NCBI GenBank assembly: GCA_910583885.1
Contig: CAJUAC010000042.1
Location: forward strand, 8,942-24,287
Direction of reading: 5' to 3'
Length of the DNA: 15,346 bases
DNA from: an uncultured Oscillospiraceae bacterium
Lineage (GTDB): Bacteria; Bacillota; Clostridia; Oscillospirales; Oscillospiraceae
Under the pieces are notes generated by a model. That model saw nothing but the letters and a program-made list of their open reading frames with translations. It was not told where the DNA came from and ran no database searches. A program made the position numbers and the translations under genes. Position 1 is the first letter of the stretch. Each line of letters begins with the position of its first letter. Positions 6,216-13,138 of the stretch are shown one piece after another.

Positions 6216-8105
6216 TCACTCATATGCCCGCACTTCAAAAACCCGCGCGTTGGGATAGCCGTTGGTGGTGGCAATCCGGAGCTCGATGCTGTCGCACAGG
6301 GGTGCTTCCGGGAATTCCAGTACATTCAGCCGCTGGTAGTTGCCCTCCACCCGCCGGGCTGCGGCCACTGCCCCCTCGCAGAGCAGACGGAGCTCATAGT
6401 CCCGCACCAGCTCCGCCGGGGGGCCCACCTGCTGCTGTGCCATCCGTTTGGCAGAGAGGGTGATCTTGATCGAGCGGTTCAGGTTGGAGTCAAAGGTCAC
6501 GCGCACCTGCGCGATGTTTGCCGGCTGCTCCAGATGCAGGGCCAGGACCTCGCCCTCCGGCGAAAGCCCCTCGGACTCCCAGCAGTTGATGGCACCCTCC
6601 GTATCCCGGGAGATGCCGTTGAGGACGTTGGCGGCCGGATGGCCAGGCTTCTGGCTGGACGCCTCCGCCCGGGCCCGGCGGGCCAGGTCCGCGCTGTCCT
6701 GATTGGTGAAGCCGGGGAGATAGCAGTCGTTGCGCAGCAGCCGCTGCTGCAGCTCCTCCATCCGGCCCCCCATCTCCTGGGGCTGGCAGCCGTACTGCAC
6801 GCACATCGCTGCTGCCGTACCCGCCGCCTGGCCGCCCACAGAGCAGGTCCCCATCACCCGTGAGCTGGCCATCGCCAGCTTGGATGCACTCAGGATCCTC
6901 CCCGCCTGCATCAAGTTCGGGATCCTGCTGTTGCAGTAGCATCGGTAGGGGATCGTATACAGCCCCGGGAAGTGCCGGACCGTGGAGGGCATCTGATCCT
7001 TGTCATCCAGCCCCCCGGCAGTATGGTTGTCAACCGGCCAGCCGCCGTAGGCCACTGCGTCCGGGAAAATGCGGTTGGACAGGACGTCGTTTTCTGTCAG
7101 GATGTAGCAGCCCATCAGCCGGCGGCTCTCCCGGATGCCGGGGAGCATCCCCACCCACTCCAGGTCGTAGTCCTCCGCCCCGTGGTCGCCGCTGTTTTTC
7201 AGGTGGTCCCACACACCATAGACACACCGCACCAGCTCATCCCGGATCGTCTCATACTCATCAATGATGTCCGGCCCCTTGCCGGGCAGCTCAATCCACC
7301 AATAGCCGTAGTCCAATCCATAACAGTCAAAGGCCTTCTTCTCCTCGGCCGTCCCCTCCCCCTTGTCCGATGCGGGGCAGGCGGCATCGGCGGCAAACAG
7401 CAGCATGGGCCGGTGGTTGCCGTGGCCCCGGAGCTTCAAATCATCCTCGCTGAAGTGCCGCACCCAGTCCGGTGTCCGGAAGGGGACTGGATGGCCCCGG
7501 TTCACCGCCTTGAACAGCAGGGTATTGCCCATACGGTTGTTGTTGGGCTGGTCCGGGGCGTCCGGCTCCTGGAACTCCGCCTTCCCCTCGCTGCCGGTAC
7601 GGTAGTCCGCCCCGGCAAAGTAGCCCAGCGTGCCGTTGCCTGTGCAGTCGATGAACACTTTCCCGGCAATCCGCAGGTTGGTCTCTGTGGTGCCCTGGTA
7701 GCAGAGGATGCGTCCGATGCTGTCCCCCTCCAGCTCCACGCTGTTCATGCTGGTGTTCAGAAACAGGGTCAGGTTTTCCTGGCGGTATACAATCTGGAGC
7801 AGAGTGCTGTCCCAGATCGAGTAATTATAGTAGTCATTGCGGGCCTTGTTCTCCAGCATGATCTCGTGGATGATGCCGGTCTCCGCCGCATTCTGCTTAA
7901 ACTGGTTGGCGTCCGCGCCGCAAATGTGCATCCGGATCTCCGAGCTGGCATTCCCGCCCAGCACAGACCGGTCCTGGACCAGCGCCGTCCGGACGCCCTC
8001 ACGGGCACTGGCCAGCGCCGCGCACAGGCCGGTCATACCGCCGCCGACCACTACAACGTCAAAGGCCTCATCCTTCCATTTGCTGCGTATCCCCATCTCT
8101 CTCAT
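6216..8105 (-). CDS. FAD-dependent oxidoreductase with C-terminal beta-sandwich-like domain
   Basis: The 629-residue protein is of the FAD_oxidored type (PF12831-like). The N-terminal Rossmann motif is VVVVGGGMTG (17-26), followed by an acidic end of strand 2 and VLGGNASSEIRMH, which is typical of this group. VFIDCTGNGTLGYFAG lies mid-chain, and the late flavin motif NLMQAGRILSAS leads to MGTCSVGGQAAGTAAAM. From about residue 460 an extra region of about 170 residues begins with the pattern GHPAANVLNG and continues as alternating strands (LHLEQPANIAQVRVTFDSN). This looks like a discoidin/F5-8C-type beta-sandwich. There is no signal peptide. The reaction is unknown: oxidation, reduction or elimination on a sugar-like compound is plausible. 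It is first in the leftward operon. The start could be 8105 or 8096; AGGGGAG is better spaced for 8096. Confidence 0.85.
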   Translation of the reverse strand: MREMGIRSKWKDEAFDVVVVGGGMTGLCAALASAREGVRTALVQDRSVLGGNASSEIRMHICGADANQFKQNAAETGIIHEIMLENKARNDYYNYSIWDSTLLQIVYRQENLTLFLNTSMNSVELEGDSIGRILCYQGTTETNLRIAGKVFIDCTGNGTLGYFAGADYRTGSEGKAEFQEPDAPDQPNNNRMGNTLLFKAVNRGHPVPFRTPDWVRHFSEDDLKLRGHGNHRPMLLFAADAACPASDKGEGTAEEKKAFDCYGLDYGYWWIELPGKGPDIIDEYETIRDELVRCVYGVWDHLKNSGDHGAEDYDLEWVGMLPGIRESRRLMGCYILTENDVLSNRIFPDAVAYGGWPVDNHTAGGLDDKDQMPSTVRHFPGLYTIPYRCYCNSRIPNLMQAGRILSASKLAMASSRVMGTCSVGGQAAGTAAAMCVQYGCQPQEMGGRMEELQQRLLRNDCYLPGFTNQDSADLARRARAEASSQKPGHPAANVLNGISRDTEGAINCWESEGLSPEGEVLALHLEQPANIAQVRVTFDSNLNRSIKITLSAKRMAQQQVGPPAELVRDYELRLLCEGAVAAARRVEGNYQRLNVLEFPEAPLCDSIELRIATTNGYPNARVFEVRAYE

Positions 8106-8145
8106 CTCCCCTAAAATACATCACATTTCGCTGTCTGTGCTGTGA

Positions 8146-8174
8146 AGTTTAACAGAGTTTCCAATACATGTCAA
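8146..8174 (-). promoter_or_regulatory. Sigma-A promoter of the leftward transport/oxidoreductase operon
   Basis: On the minus strand, -35 TTGACA (8174-8169), a 17-base spacer and -10 TAAACT (8151-8146) lie about 41 bases upstream of the flavoprotein start. The -35 is a perfect match and the spacing is ideal. The start of transcription would fall near 8139. Confidence 0.75.
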
Positions 8175-8179
8175 TACAT
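8162..8179. promoter_or_regulatory. Tandem CAATACAT repeat over the -35 box: candidate operator
   Basis: CAATACAT occurs twice (8162-8169 and 8172-8179), exactly 10 bases apart, so both copies face the same side of the helix. The pair overlaps the leftward -35 box. A third ATACAT lies at 8116-8121, downstream of the predicted transcript start. GntR-family proteins often bind short dyads or repeats at such positions, so this is a reasonable operator for the adjacent regulator. That assignment is inference. Confidence 0.4.
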
Positions 8180-8316
8180 TCTGTCGAATTGTGCCAAATT
8201 GTAAGAACATTTCGGAGGAAATCACAAAACCACCCCCCTGTTTTTGCCATATTTGACAGGACATAGTAATCGATAGCCAGGATTCCCACGATTTGTCGGA
8301 ATATGGTAGAAATTGT

Positions 8317-8346
8317 TTGACATCCCCCCGCTCTGTGTGATATAGT
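8317..8346 (+). promoter_or_regulatory. Sigma-A promoter of the regulator/esterase operon
   Basis: -35 TTGACA (8317-8322), an 18-base spacer and -10 TATAGT (8341-8346) predict transcription starting near 8353. The -10 lies in the near-palindrome TATAGTTATA (8341-8350), a possible autoregulatory site. Confidence 0.75.
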
Positions 8347-8372
8347 TATACAAAAACCTTCTACCTGAGATG

Positions 8373-8400
8373 CGGAGAGGGGCTCCCTTTCCGTTTTTTT
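8373..8400 (+). terminator. Intrinsic terminator in the leader of the regulator gene (attenuator-like)
   Basis: CGGAGAGGG (8373-8381) pairs with CCCTTTCCG (8385-8393) over nine positions with one G-U pair and a 3-base loop, followed at once by seven T. It lies between the predicted start of transcription (near 8353) and the regulator's start codon. No plus-strand gene lies upstream for it to terminate, so it must act on the regulator's own transcript. Confidence 0.7.
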
Positions 8401-8427
8401 ATGCTCAGGGGCAGAATGAGGTGGATG

Positions 8428-9144
8428 ATGAAGCCGCTGCACGCCCAAATATCGGACTATGTTATGACAAATATCGAGAGTGGGGAGTGGCCTGTCGGCC
8501 ACCTGCTGCCCACGGAGATGGAGCTGTGCGAACAGTTCGGCGTCAGCCGGGCCTCTGTGCGCACGGCGCTGCTGGGTTTGGTCAACGACGGGTACCTGAT
8601 CCGCGTAAAGGGCCGGGGCACCTTCGTCACCACCCCCCAGCGGGTGGAGGAATCCACCGTGTTTATCGAGAGCTTCGCCGAGGAGATGCACCGCCGGGGC
8701 GAGGTGATCGAGACGGAGGTTCTGGAATTCCGGGTAATGCCCGCCGACGAGCGGGTCTCCGCCAGCCTCCAGATCCCCTTGAACAGCTCCGTCATCAAGC
8801 TGACCCGCCTGCGCTACCGCAAGGACCATATTGAGGAGGGGCCCATTGTGCTGACCACCTCCTACTACACTATGAAGCTCAGCTTCCTTCAGAACTACGA
8901 CTTCTCCGCCATCTCCGTCCACCAGGCCATGTCGGAACACGGGATGGCGAAGAAATACACGGAAAAGCACATCAATGTCACCTTCTTGGATACCCGCTCC
9001 AGCCGCCTGATGGGCGTGGAGACGGGTGCGCCTGCGCTGACTATCGTCTCCTACACCAAGGATATGGACGATGAGCTGGTGGAGTACTGCGAGAGCTATT
9101 ATCCTGCCAACCGGAACGAGTTTATTTTGAAAATCCGGCTGTAA
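8428..9144 (+). CDS. GntR-family transcriptional regulator, HutC/UTRA type
   Basis: The 238-residue protein (from 8428) has an N-terminal winged helix at about 3-68, with the pattern LPTEMELCEQFGVSRASVRTAL and the wing KGRGTFVTTP, followed by a UTRA ligand-binding domain at about 85-235. The UTRA domain ends in VEYCESYYPANRNEF, typical of HutC-type regulators that sense sugar phosphates or other small metabolites. It probably controls both divergent operons. Start choice: in-frame ATGs occur at 8401, 8416, 8425 and 8428. ATG 8428 gives the canonical opening MKPLHAQI and has GAGG 6 bases upstream, whereas 8401 directly abuts the T-run of the leader terminator and lacks a ribosome site. A terminator-like hairpin follows the stop. 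Confidence 0.93.
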   Translation: MKPLHAQISDYVMTNIESGEWPVGHLLPTEMELCEQFGVSRASVRTALLGLVNDGYLIRVKGRGTFVTTPQRVEESTVFIESFAEEMHRRGEVIETEVLEFRVMPADERVSASLQIPLNSSVIKLTRLRYRKDHIEEGPIVLTTSYYTMKLSFLQNYDFSAISVHQAMSEHGMAKKYTEKHINVTFLDTRSSRLMGVETGAPALTIVSYTKDMDDELVEYCESYYPANRNEFILKIRL

Positions 9145-9151
9145 CGGCCGG

Positions 9152-9179
9152 ACGCCGCCCCCATTGGGGGCAGCGTTTT
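9152..9179 (+). terminator. Weak intrinsic terminator between regulator and esterase genes
   Basis: ACGC-C-GCCCCC (9152-9162) pairs with GGGGGC-A-GCGT (9166-9176) around a 3-base loop with one C/A mismatch, and four T follow. The short T-run suggests partial termination, letting some transcripts read into the esterase genes. Confidence 0.6.
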
Positions 9180-9197
9180 GTAAAGGAGGAGTACGAC

Positions 9198-9875
9198 GTG
9201 AAAAAAGAGATCCTGTGCTATGGCGACTCCAACACCTGGGGCTGCATCCCCCGGTGGGAGGACCTGGGCGTCCCCTCGGAGCGCTACGGCCCGGACACCC
9301 GCTGGACAGGCCGCCTGGCAGCCCTGCTGGGGGATGGGTACCACATCATTGAGGAGGGCCTGGGCGGGCGGACCTCTATCTACGATTTCCCCGGCGAGCC
9401 CTGGCGCAATGGCCTCCCCTATTTCCAGCCCTGCCTGCTCAGCCACCGGCCTCTGGACCTGGTGGTCATCATGCTGGGGACCAATGACCTCCACGCCTGC
9501 CTCCACCCCTCCCCCGAGCGGCTGGGGGACGGCATCCGTACCCTGGTGGATGTCGTGCGGGCCACGCCCAAGTGCGGCCGGGGCAATACACCGCCGCCCA
9601 TCCTGGTCATCGCCCCTGCCCACATCAAGGAGGCCCAGGGCCGGAAGGAGGTCTACCCCAAGCTGGGCGGGGAGACGGGGGAGGCCCTGTCCCGCCAGTT
9701 CGCCGCGGTCTACCGCCAGGCGGCGGAGGAGCTGGGGTGCCTGTATTTGGACGCCGCCCTGTACGCCCAGCCCAGTGACGCCGACGGCCTCCACTGGATG
9801 CCGGAGTCCCACCGCCTGCTGGCGGACGCGCTGGCCCAGGCCATCCCGCAGGCCTTTGGGGAGGGCGCGCGATGA
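9198..9875 (+). CDS. SGNH-family esterase/acyltransferase (MsAcT-like arylesterase)
   Basis: The 225-residue SGNH hydrolase has block I CYGDSNTWG with nucleophile Ser11, block II EEGLGGRTS with Gly57, block III GTND at 94-97, and block V DGLH with Asp196 and His199. The opening ILCYGDSNTWG, the RWTG segment and LDLVVIMLGTND strongly resemble, from memory, the Mycobacterium smegmatis acyltransferase/esterase MsAcT and related arylesterases. It would remove acetyl or other short acyl groups from the imported compound. It is cytoplasmic, with no signal peptide. It starts with GTG, supported by AAAGGAGGA 7 bases upstream. Its stop overlaps the next start (ATGA), so the two are translationally coupled. 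Confidence 0.92.
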   Translation: MKKEILCYGDSNTWGCIPRWEDLGVPSERYGPDTRWTGRLAALLGDGYHIIEEGLGGRTSIYDFPGEPWRNGLPYFQPCLLSHRPLDLVVIMLGTNDLHACLHPSPERLGDGIRTLVDVVRATPKCGRGNTPPPILVIAPAHIKEAQGRKEVYPKLGGETGEALSRQFAAVYRQAAEELGCLYLDAALYAQPSDADGLHWMPESHRLLADALAQAIPQAFGEGAR

Positions 9876-10690
9876 GGCGGGTTGAGATCGCATCCCTCAC
9901 GGCGGAGGGCGGCAGCCTGACCGGCTACCTCCATGACCCGGACAACGCCTATATCCACCGCAGCCCCCGCCCTGCCATCCTGGTCATCCCGGGAGGCGGC
10001 TACCGGAAGCTGGTGGAGCACGAGGGCGACCCAGTCGCCTGGGAGTTCTTTACAGCCGGTTTCCACACCTTCCTCCTGACCTACTCCCTGTGGAACGCCG
10101 AGGCGCCGAAGCCCCTGGGCTGGACACCGCTGGCCCAGGCATCCCAAGCCCTGCGCCTGATCCGGGAGCACGCGGCGGAATGGGATGTACGCCCCGACCG
10201 GGTGGCCGTCATGGGATTCTCCGCCGGGGGGAACCTGGCCGGGTCCTGCGCGGTGCTGTGGGACCGGCCGGAGCTGAAGGCCCTCCTGGGTGCGGCGGAC
10301 GCGCGCAACCGTCCGGACGCGGCAGTACTGGCCTACCCCGCAACGCGGATGCTGGGCCCCTTTGTCCACCAGAGCTCCCGGCGGTGCCTGGTGGGGGACG
10401 GCGACCCGGCCCCCTTTGACCTGCCCAGCCAGGTCCGGGCGGACACGCCGCCCTGCTTCGTCTGGTCCACCATGGCGGATGACCATGTGCCGGTGGAGAA
10501 CTCCCTGGAATTTGTCCAGGCCCTGCGGCGCTGCGGCGTCCCCTGTGAGCTTCACCTCTATACAGAGGGGCGGCACGGCCTGGGCCTGGGGACAGTGGAG
10601 GCTGTGGAGGAGCACCCCCATCTTGCCTCGTGGGTGCCGCTGTGCAAGCGGTGGCTGGGCAGGCATCTGGACTTCCCGGTCAGCATATAA
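9872..10690 (+). CDS. Alpha/beta hydrolase, acetyl-esterase-like (BD-FAE/acetylxylan esterase type)
   Basis: The 272-residue alpha/beta hydrolase has an oxyanion-hole motif IPGGGY (39-44), nucleophile elbow GFSAGGN with Ser117, a probable acid Asp204 in TMADDHVPV, and His235 in EGRHGLGLG. This pattern fits the small intracellular carbohydrate acetyl-esterases related to BD-FAE and hormone-sensitive-lipase-like enzymes. It has no signal peptide. It overlaps the SGNH gene by 4 bases, so two different esterases are made together. This suggests an imported substrate with more than one acyl group, or with acyl groups at positions needing different active sites (inference). A peptidase role (dienelactone-hydrolase/S9-like) is less likely given the length and GGGY motif. 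Confidence 0.88.
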   Translation: MRRVEIASLTAEGGSLTGYLHDPDNAYIHRSPRPAILVIPGGGYRKLVEHEGDPVAWEFFTAGFHTFLLTYSLWNAEAPKPLGWTPLAQASQALRLIREHAAEWDVRPDRVAVMGFSAGGNLAGSCAVLWDRPELKALLGAADARNRPDAAVLAYPATRMLGPFVHQSSRRCLVGDGDPAPFDLPSQVRADTPPCFVWSTMADDHVPVENSLEFVQALRRCGVPCELHLYTEGRHGLGLGTVEAVEEHPHLASWVPLCKRWLGRHLDFPVSI

Positions 10691-10711
10691 CAGGGTAGGA
10701 GGCGGCAAACT

Positions 10712-11998
10712 ATGAAAAGCTTTTCCCAGACATATGACGTGGTGGTGGCAGGGGGCGGCCCTGCGGGGATCTGCGCGGCAGCAGCAGCCGCCCGCCAGGG
10801 GGCCCGGACAGCACTGGTGGAGCGGTACGGCATCCTGGGCGGGATGTTCACCTCCGGCTATGTCAACCCGGTTTTGGGGGCCGTGGCCCCCGGCACGATG
10901 TACAGCGAGATCATCTCCCTCCTGGGCGCCTCCAGCATGAAGACACGCAACGGGCAGGAGATGAGTATTGACAGCGAGCAGGCCAAGGGCCTCCTCCTGC
11001 AATTCGTCCACGATGCCGGGGTGGATATTTTCCTCCAAACCCCTGTGGTGGAGGTCTTGAAGGAGGGCCGGACCGTCAGGGGGCTGGTCATCAGCACCCA
11101 GGACGGGTTGAAGGAGCTGTCTGCAGGCGTGGTCGTGGACGCCACCGGCGACGGCTTCGTGGCCGCCCGGGCAGGGGCTGCGTACCAGATAGGCCGGGAG
11201 GCTGACGGCCGCTGCCAGCCCGCCACCCTCGAGTTCAGCCTGTACGGCATTGACGAGGAAACCGGCATCACCTGCTGGGGCGGCAGTGACCCGGTCACGC
11301 TGCCCGATGGGACGAGATACGCAGATTTCTGCAAGGCCGCCAACGCCCGGGGCGAGCTGCCGGAACATGTGGCTATTGTCCGCATCCACCGCACCAACCG
11401 CCCCGGCGAGCGCAGTATCAATGCCACCCAGGCCAACGGCTACAACACCCTCACCCCGGAGGGCGTTGTGGGCGCCGAGGTCGAGCTCCGCAGGCAGATC
11501 GGCCAGATCATCCGCTTTTTGCGCCAATATGTCCCCGGCTTTGCGCACTGCGCCCTGAAGGGCAGCGGCAGTACCCTGGGGGTGCGGGAGACCCGGCGGA
11601 TCACGGGGGACTATGTACTCTCCGACCACGACGTGGAAACCGGCGCCCGGCACGATGACGTAGTGGTACATGACGCCTGGTTCCTCATCGACATCCACAA
11701 CCCCGCTGGCGGCGGGCAGGCCGAGGGCCGCTCCCAGCCCGCTATCCCCTACGATATCCCCTACCGCAGCCTGCTGCCCCAGGGGCTGGACAACCTGCTC
11801 ACTGCCGGCCGCTGTATCTCCGGCACCCACCGTGCCCACGCCAGCTACCGCGTCGGCGGCGTATGCCTGGCTACTGGCCAGGCGGCGGGTACAGCCGCCG
11901 CCCTGGCAGCCCTGGGGCAGGTCACACCCCGGGATCTGGAGGTAACAAACATCCAGGACGCCCTGGCTAAGCAGGGCGCGGTCCTGTTTGACCGCTAG
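10712..11998 (+). CDS. FAD-dependent oxidoreductase (FAD_oxidored type, short form)
   Basis: The 428-residue flavoprotein has an N-terminal dinucleotide motif VVVAGGGPAG (10-19), LVERYGILGGMFTSG, the mid-chain VVVDATGDGFVAARAG, RETRRITGDYVLS, and the C-terminal flavin motif NLLTAGRCISG followed by VGGVCLATGQAAGTAAAL. It shares these landmarks with the 629-residue flavoprotein of the divergent operon but lacks that protein's C-terminal extension. The family (PF12831-like) is poorly characterised, so the reaction is open. It lies 21 bases after the esterase gene with GGAGG upstream, and is the last gene of the operon. It is preceded by esterases rather than any electron-transfer partner, so an oxidase-like or self-contained (internal redox/elimination) reaction is possible. 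Confidence 0.88.
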   Translation: MKSFSQTYDVVVAGGGPAGICAAAAAARQGARTALVERYGILGGMFTSGYVNPVLGAVAPGTMYSEIISLLGASSMKTRNGQEMSIDSEQAKGLLLQFVHDAGVDIFLQTPVVEVLKEGRTVRGLVISTQDGLKELSAGVVVDATGDGFVAARAGAAYQIGREADGRCQPATLEFSLYGIDEETGITCWGGSDPVTLPDGTRYADFCKAANARGELPEHVAIVRIHRTNRPGERSINATQANGYNTLTPEGVVGAEVELRRQIGQIIRFLRQYVPGFAHCALKGSGSTLGVRETRRITGDYVLSDHDVETGARHDDVVVHDAWFLIDIHNPAGGGQAEGRSQPAIPYDIPYRSLLPQGLDNLLTAGRCISGTHRAHASYRVGGVCLATGQAAGTAAALAALGQVTPRDLEVTNIQDALAKQGAVLFDR

Positions 11999-11999
11999 C

Positions 12000-12064
12000 A
12001 AAGGGAACACCCCATCTGTCAGAGCATGTGATGCCCATGCTGACAAACGGGGTGATTTCCCTTT
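12000..12064. repeat. Long imperfect inverted repeat after the flavoprotein gene, terminator-like
   Basis: Segments pair in order: AAAGGGAA (12000-12007) with TTTCCCTTT-side 12057-12064; CACCCC (12008-12013) with GGGGTG (12049-12054); TGTCA (12017-12021) with TGACA (12041-12045); and GCATG (12024-12028) with CATGC (12036-12040). That is about 24 pairs with small bulges, starting 2 bases after the stop. The right side is T-rich but has no clean U-tract. It is probably the operon's end structure; a small repeat element is the alternative. Confidence 0.5.
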
Positions 12065-12135
12065 CCCTATACGTTTTGATCAACTGGGCTATCGGCTGTC
12101 CCGATGGCCTGCTGGATCTGGATTGGAGGCCGGCT

Positions 12136-13083
12136 ATGCATCCATTTGAAGAAGAATATGTCCCTGCCAATGGCATCCGCCATTTTTTGCTGCACTATCC
12201 CAAGGCGCCCGGAACACCGGTCCTGCTCTACCTGCACGGCGGCCCCGGCATCTTTGAATCCCTATTCGCGTATCAGCTGGACAAGGGATGGGGGGATCTG
12301 TTTACCCAGGTACACTGGGACCAGCGCGGGGCAGGGAAAACCCTCCGGATCAACAAGAGGGCCGGTATGCCGGAAACAACCAGCCAGATGCTGGACGATT
12401 TACACAGTATTGTCCAGCACTTGCAGCAGAAATACCAAACAGAAAAAATCGCCCTGCTCGGCCACTCCTGGGGGAGCATACTTGGCAGCCTGTACGCATT
12501 GCGGCACCCTGAAAATGTTTTATGCTACATTGGGGCAGGACAGGTGATCAGTATCATGGAGAATGAACGGGCCGGGTATCAGAAAATACAGGAGTTGGCC
12601 AGGAAAGCGGGGAACCAGAAGCACCTCCAGGCGCTGGAGAAGCTGGGGGCGTATCCTCCCAGCGACCCGGAGCTGCTGCTGAAGCGTCTGCCCGCCATGC
12701 GGAAAATACAGGAGGCCTATGACAACGGCCCTGTTTCCGGCTCTGGCCCGGGCGATCTGCTGAAGGTCATCCGCCGCAGCCCATCCTTCCGATGGGGCGA
12801 CCTCATTAGCTTCCTGCGGATCATGCAGGTAAATCACCCGCTCCATCTGCAAATGGTTTCATTTGACCTCTTCCAATTCCCGGCGCGCTACCAGACGCCG
12901 GTCCACTACATCCTGGGCGGGGCGGACAATATTACGCCTACGCCGCTCAGCGAAGCCTACTTTGATACGATTGAGGCCCCCCAGAAAACGATCACCATCA
13001 TCCCGGACGCCGGGCATAACCTCATGTACGAAAAACCGGACGCCTTTACCGCCGCCCTCCGCAGGGTGCGGGAAACACTGTAG
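12136..13083 (+). CDS. Alpha/beta hydrolase, proline-iminopeptidase-like (S33)
   Basis: The 315-residue protein has HGGPG (34-38), WDQRGAG (61-67), nucleophile elbow GHSWGS with Ser111, Asp264 in GGADNITP, and His294 in PDAGHNL. HGGPG together with DQRG is the hallmark of the prolyl aminopeptidase/S33 group, although many such proteins are esterases or lactonases. The insertion between the nucleophile and the acid (about 140-245) is the lid domain. I chose ATG 12136 because GGAGG lies 6 bases upstream; the in-frame ATG at 12028 lies inside the inverted repeat. It is followed after 55 bases by the anSME gene in the same direction. No clear promoter is seen in 12065-12135. Confidence 0.88.
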   Translation: MHPFEEEYVPANGIRHFLLHYPKAPGTPVLLYLHGGPGIFESLFAYQLDKGWGDLFTQVHWDQRGAGKTLRINKRAGMPETTSQMLDDLHSIVQHLQQKYQTEKIALLGHSWGSILGSLYALRHPENVLCYIGAGQVISIMENERAGYQKIQELARKAGNQKHLQALEKLGAYPPSDPELLLKRLPAMRKIQEAYDNGPVSGSGPGDLLKVIRRSPSFRWGDLISFLRIMQVNHPLHLQMVSFDLFQFPARYQTPVHYILGGADNITPTPLSEAYFDTIEAPQKTITIIPDAGHNLMYEKPDAFTAALRRVRETL

Positions 13084-13089
13084 CAGTAT

Positions 13090-13104
13090 CCCGCATCCTG
13101 CGGG
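13090..13104 (+). other. Small hairpin between hydrolase and anSME genes
   Basis: CCCGCA-TCC-TGCGGG forms a 6-bp perfect stem, 6 bases after the hydrolase stop, with no T-run behind it. It is probably not a terminator by itself. Confidence 0.35.
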
Positions 13105-13138
13105 TCGGGGACAAAAGGCCGCACGGAGGAGACACGCC

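Noticed and set aside
4615..6258. A 547-codon plus-strand frame opposite the binding-protein gene
   Set aside because: It is antisense to a protein with lipobox and family motifs, and its translation is repetitive Val/Gly/Ala/His without a domain.
8101..8130. Possible catabolite-responsive (cre) site near ACATTTCGCTGT
   Set aside because: Only the central CG fits; the flanking bases do not match the cre consensus on either strand.
8149..8970. A 273-codon minus-strand frame covering the control region and the regulator
   Set aside because: Its start lies inside the regulator gene on the other strand, and it runs through both divergent promoters. No motif supports it.
9710..12046. A 778-codon open frame on the minus strand opposite the esterase and flavoprotein genes
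   Set aside because: It is antisense to three genes with clear active-site motifs. Its protein is compositionally odd (Gly/Ala/Val/Arg-rich) and shows no known motif. Long antisense frames are common in DNA with strong GC3 bias.
12028..12135. Upstream in-frame ATG extending the S33-like hydrolase by 36 residues
   Set aside because: The ATG is inside the long inverted repeat and lacks a ribosome site. ATG 12136 has GGAGG at ideal distance, and the protein then begins as in the family.
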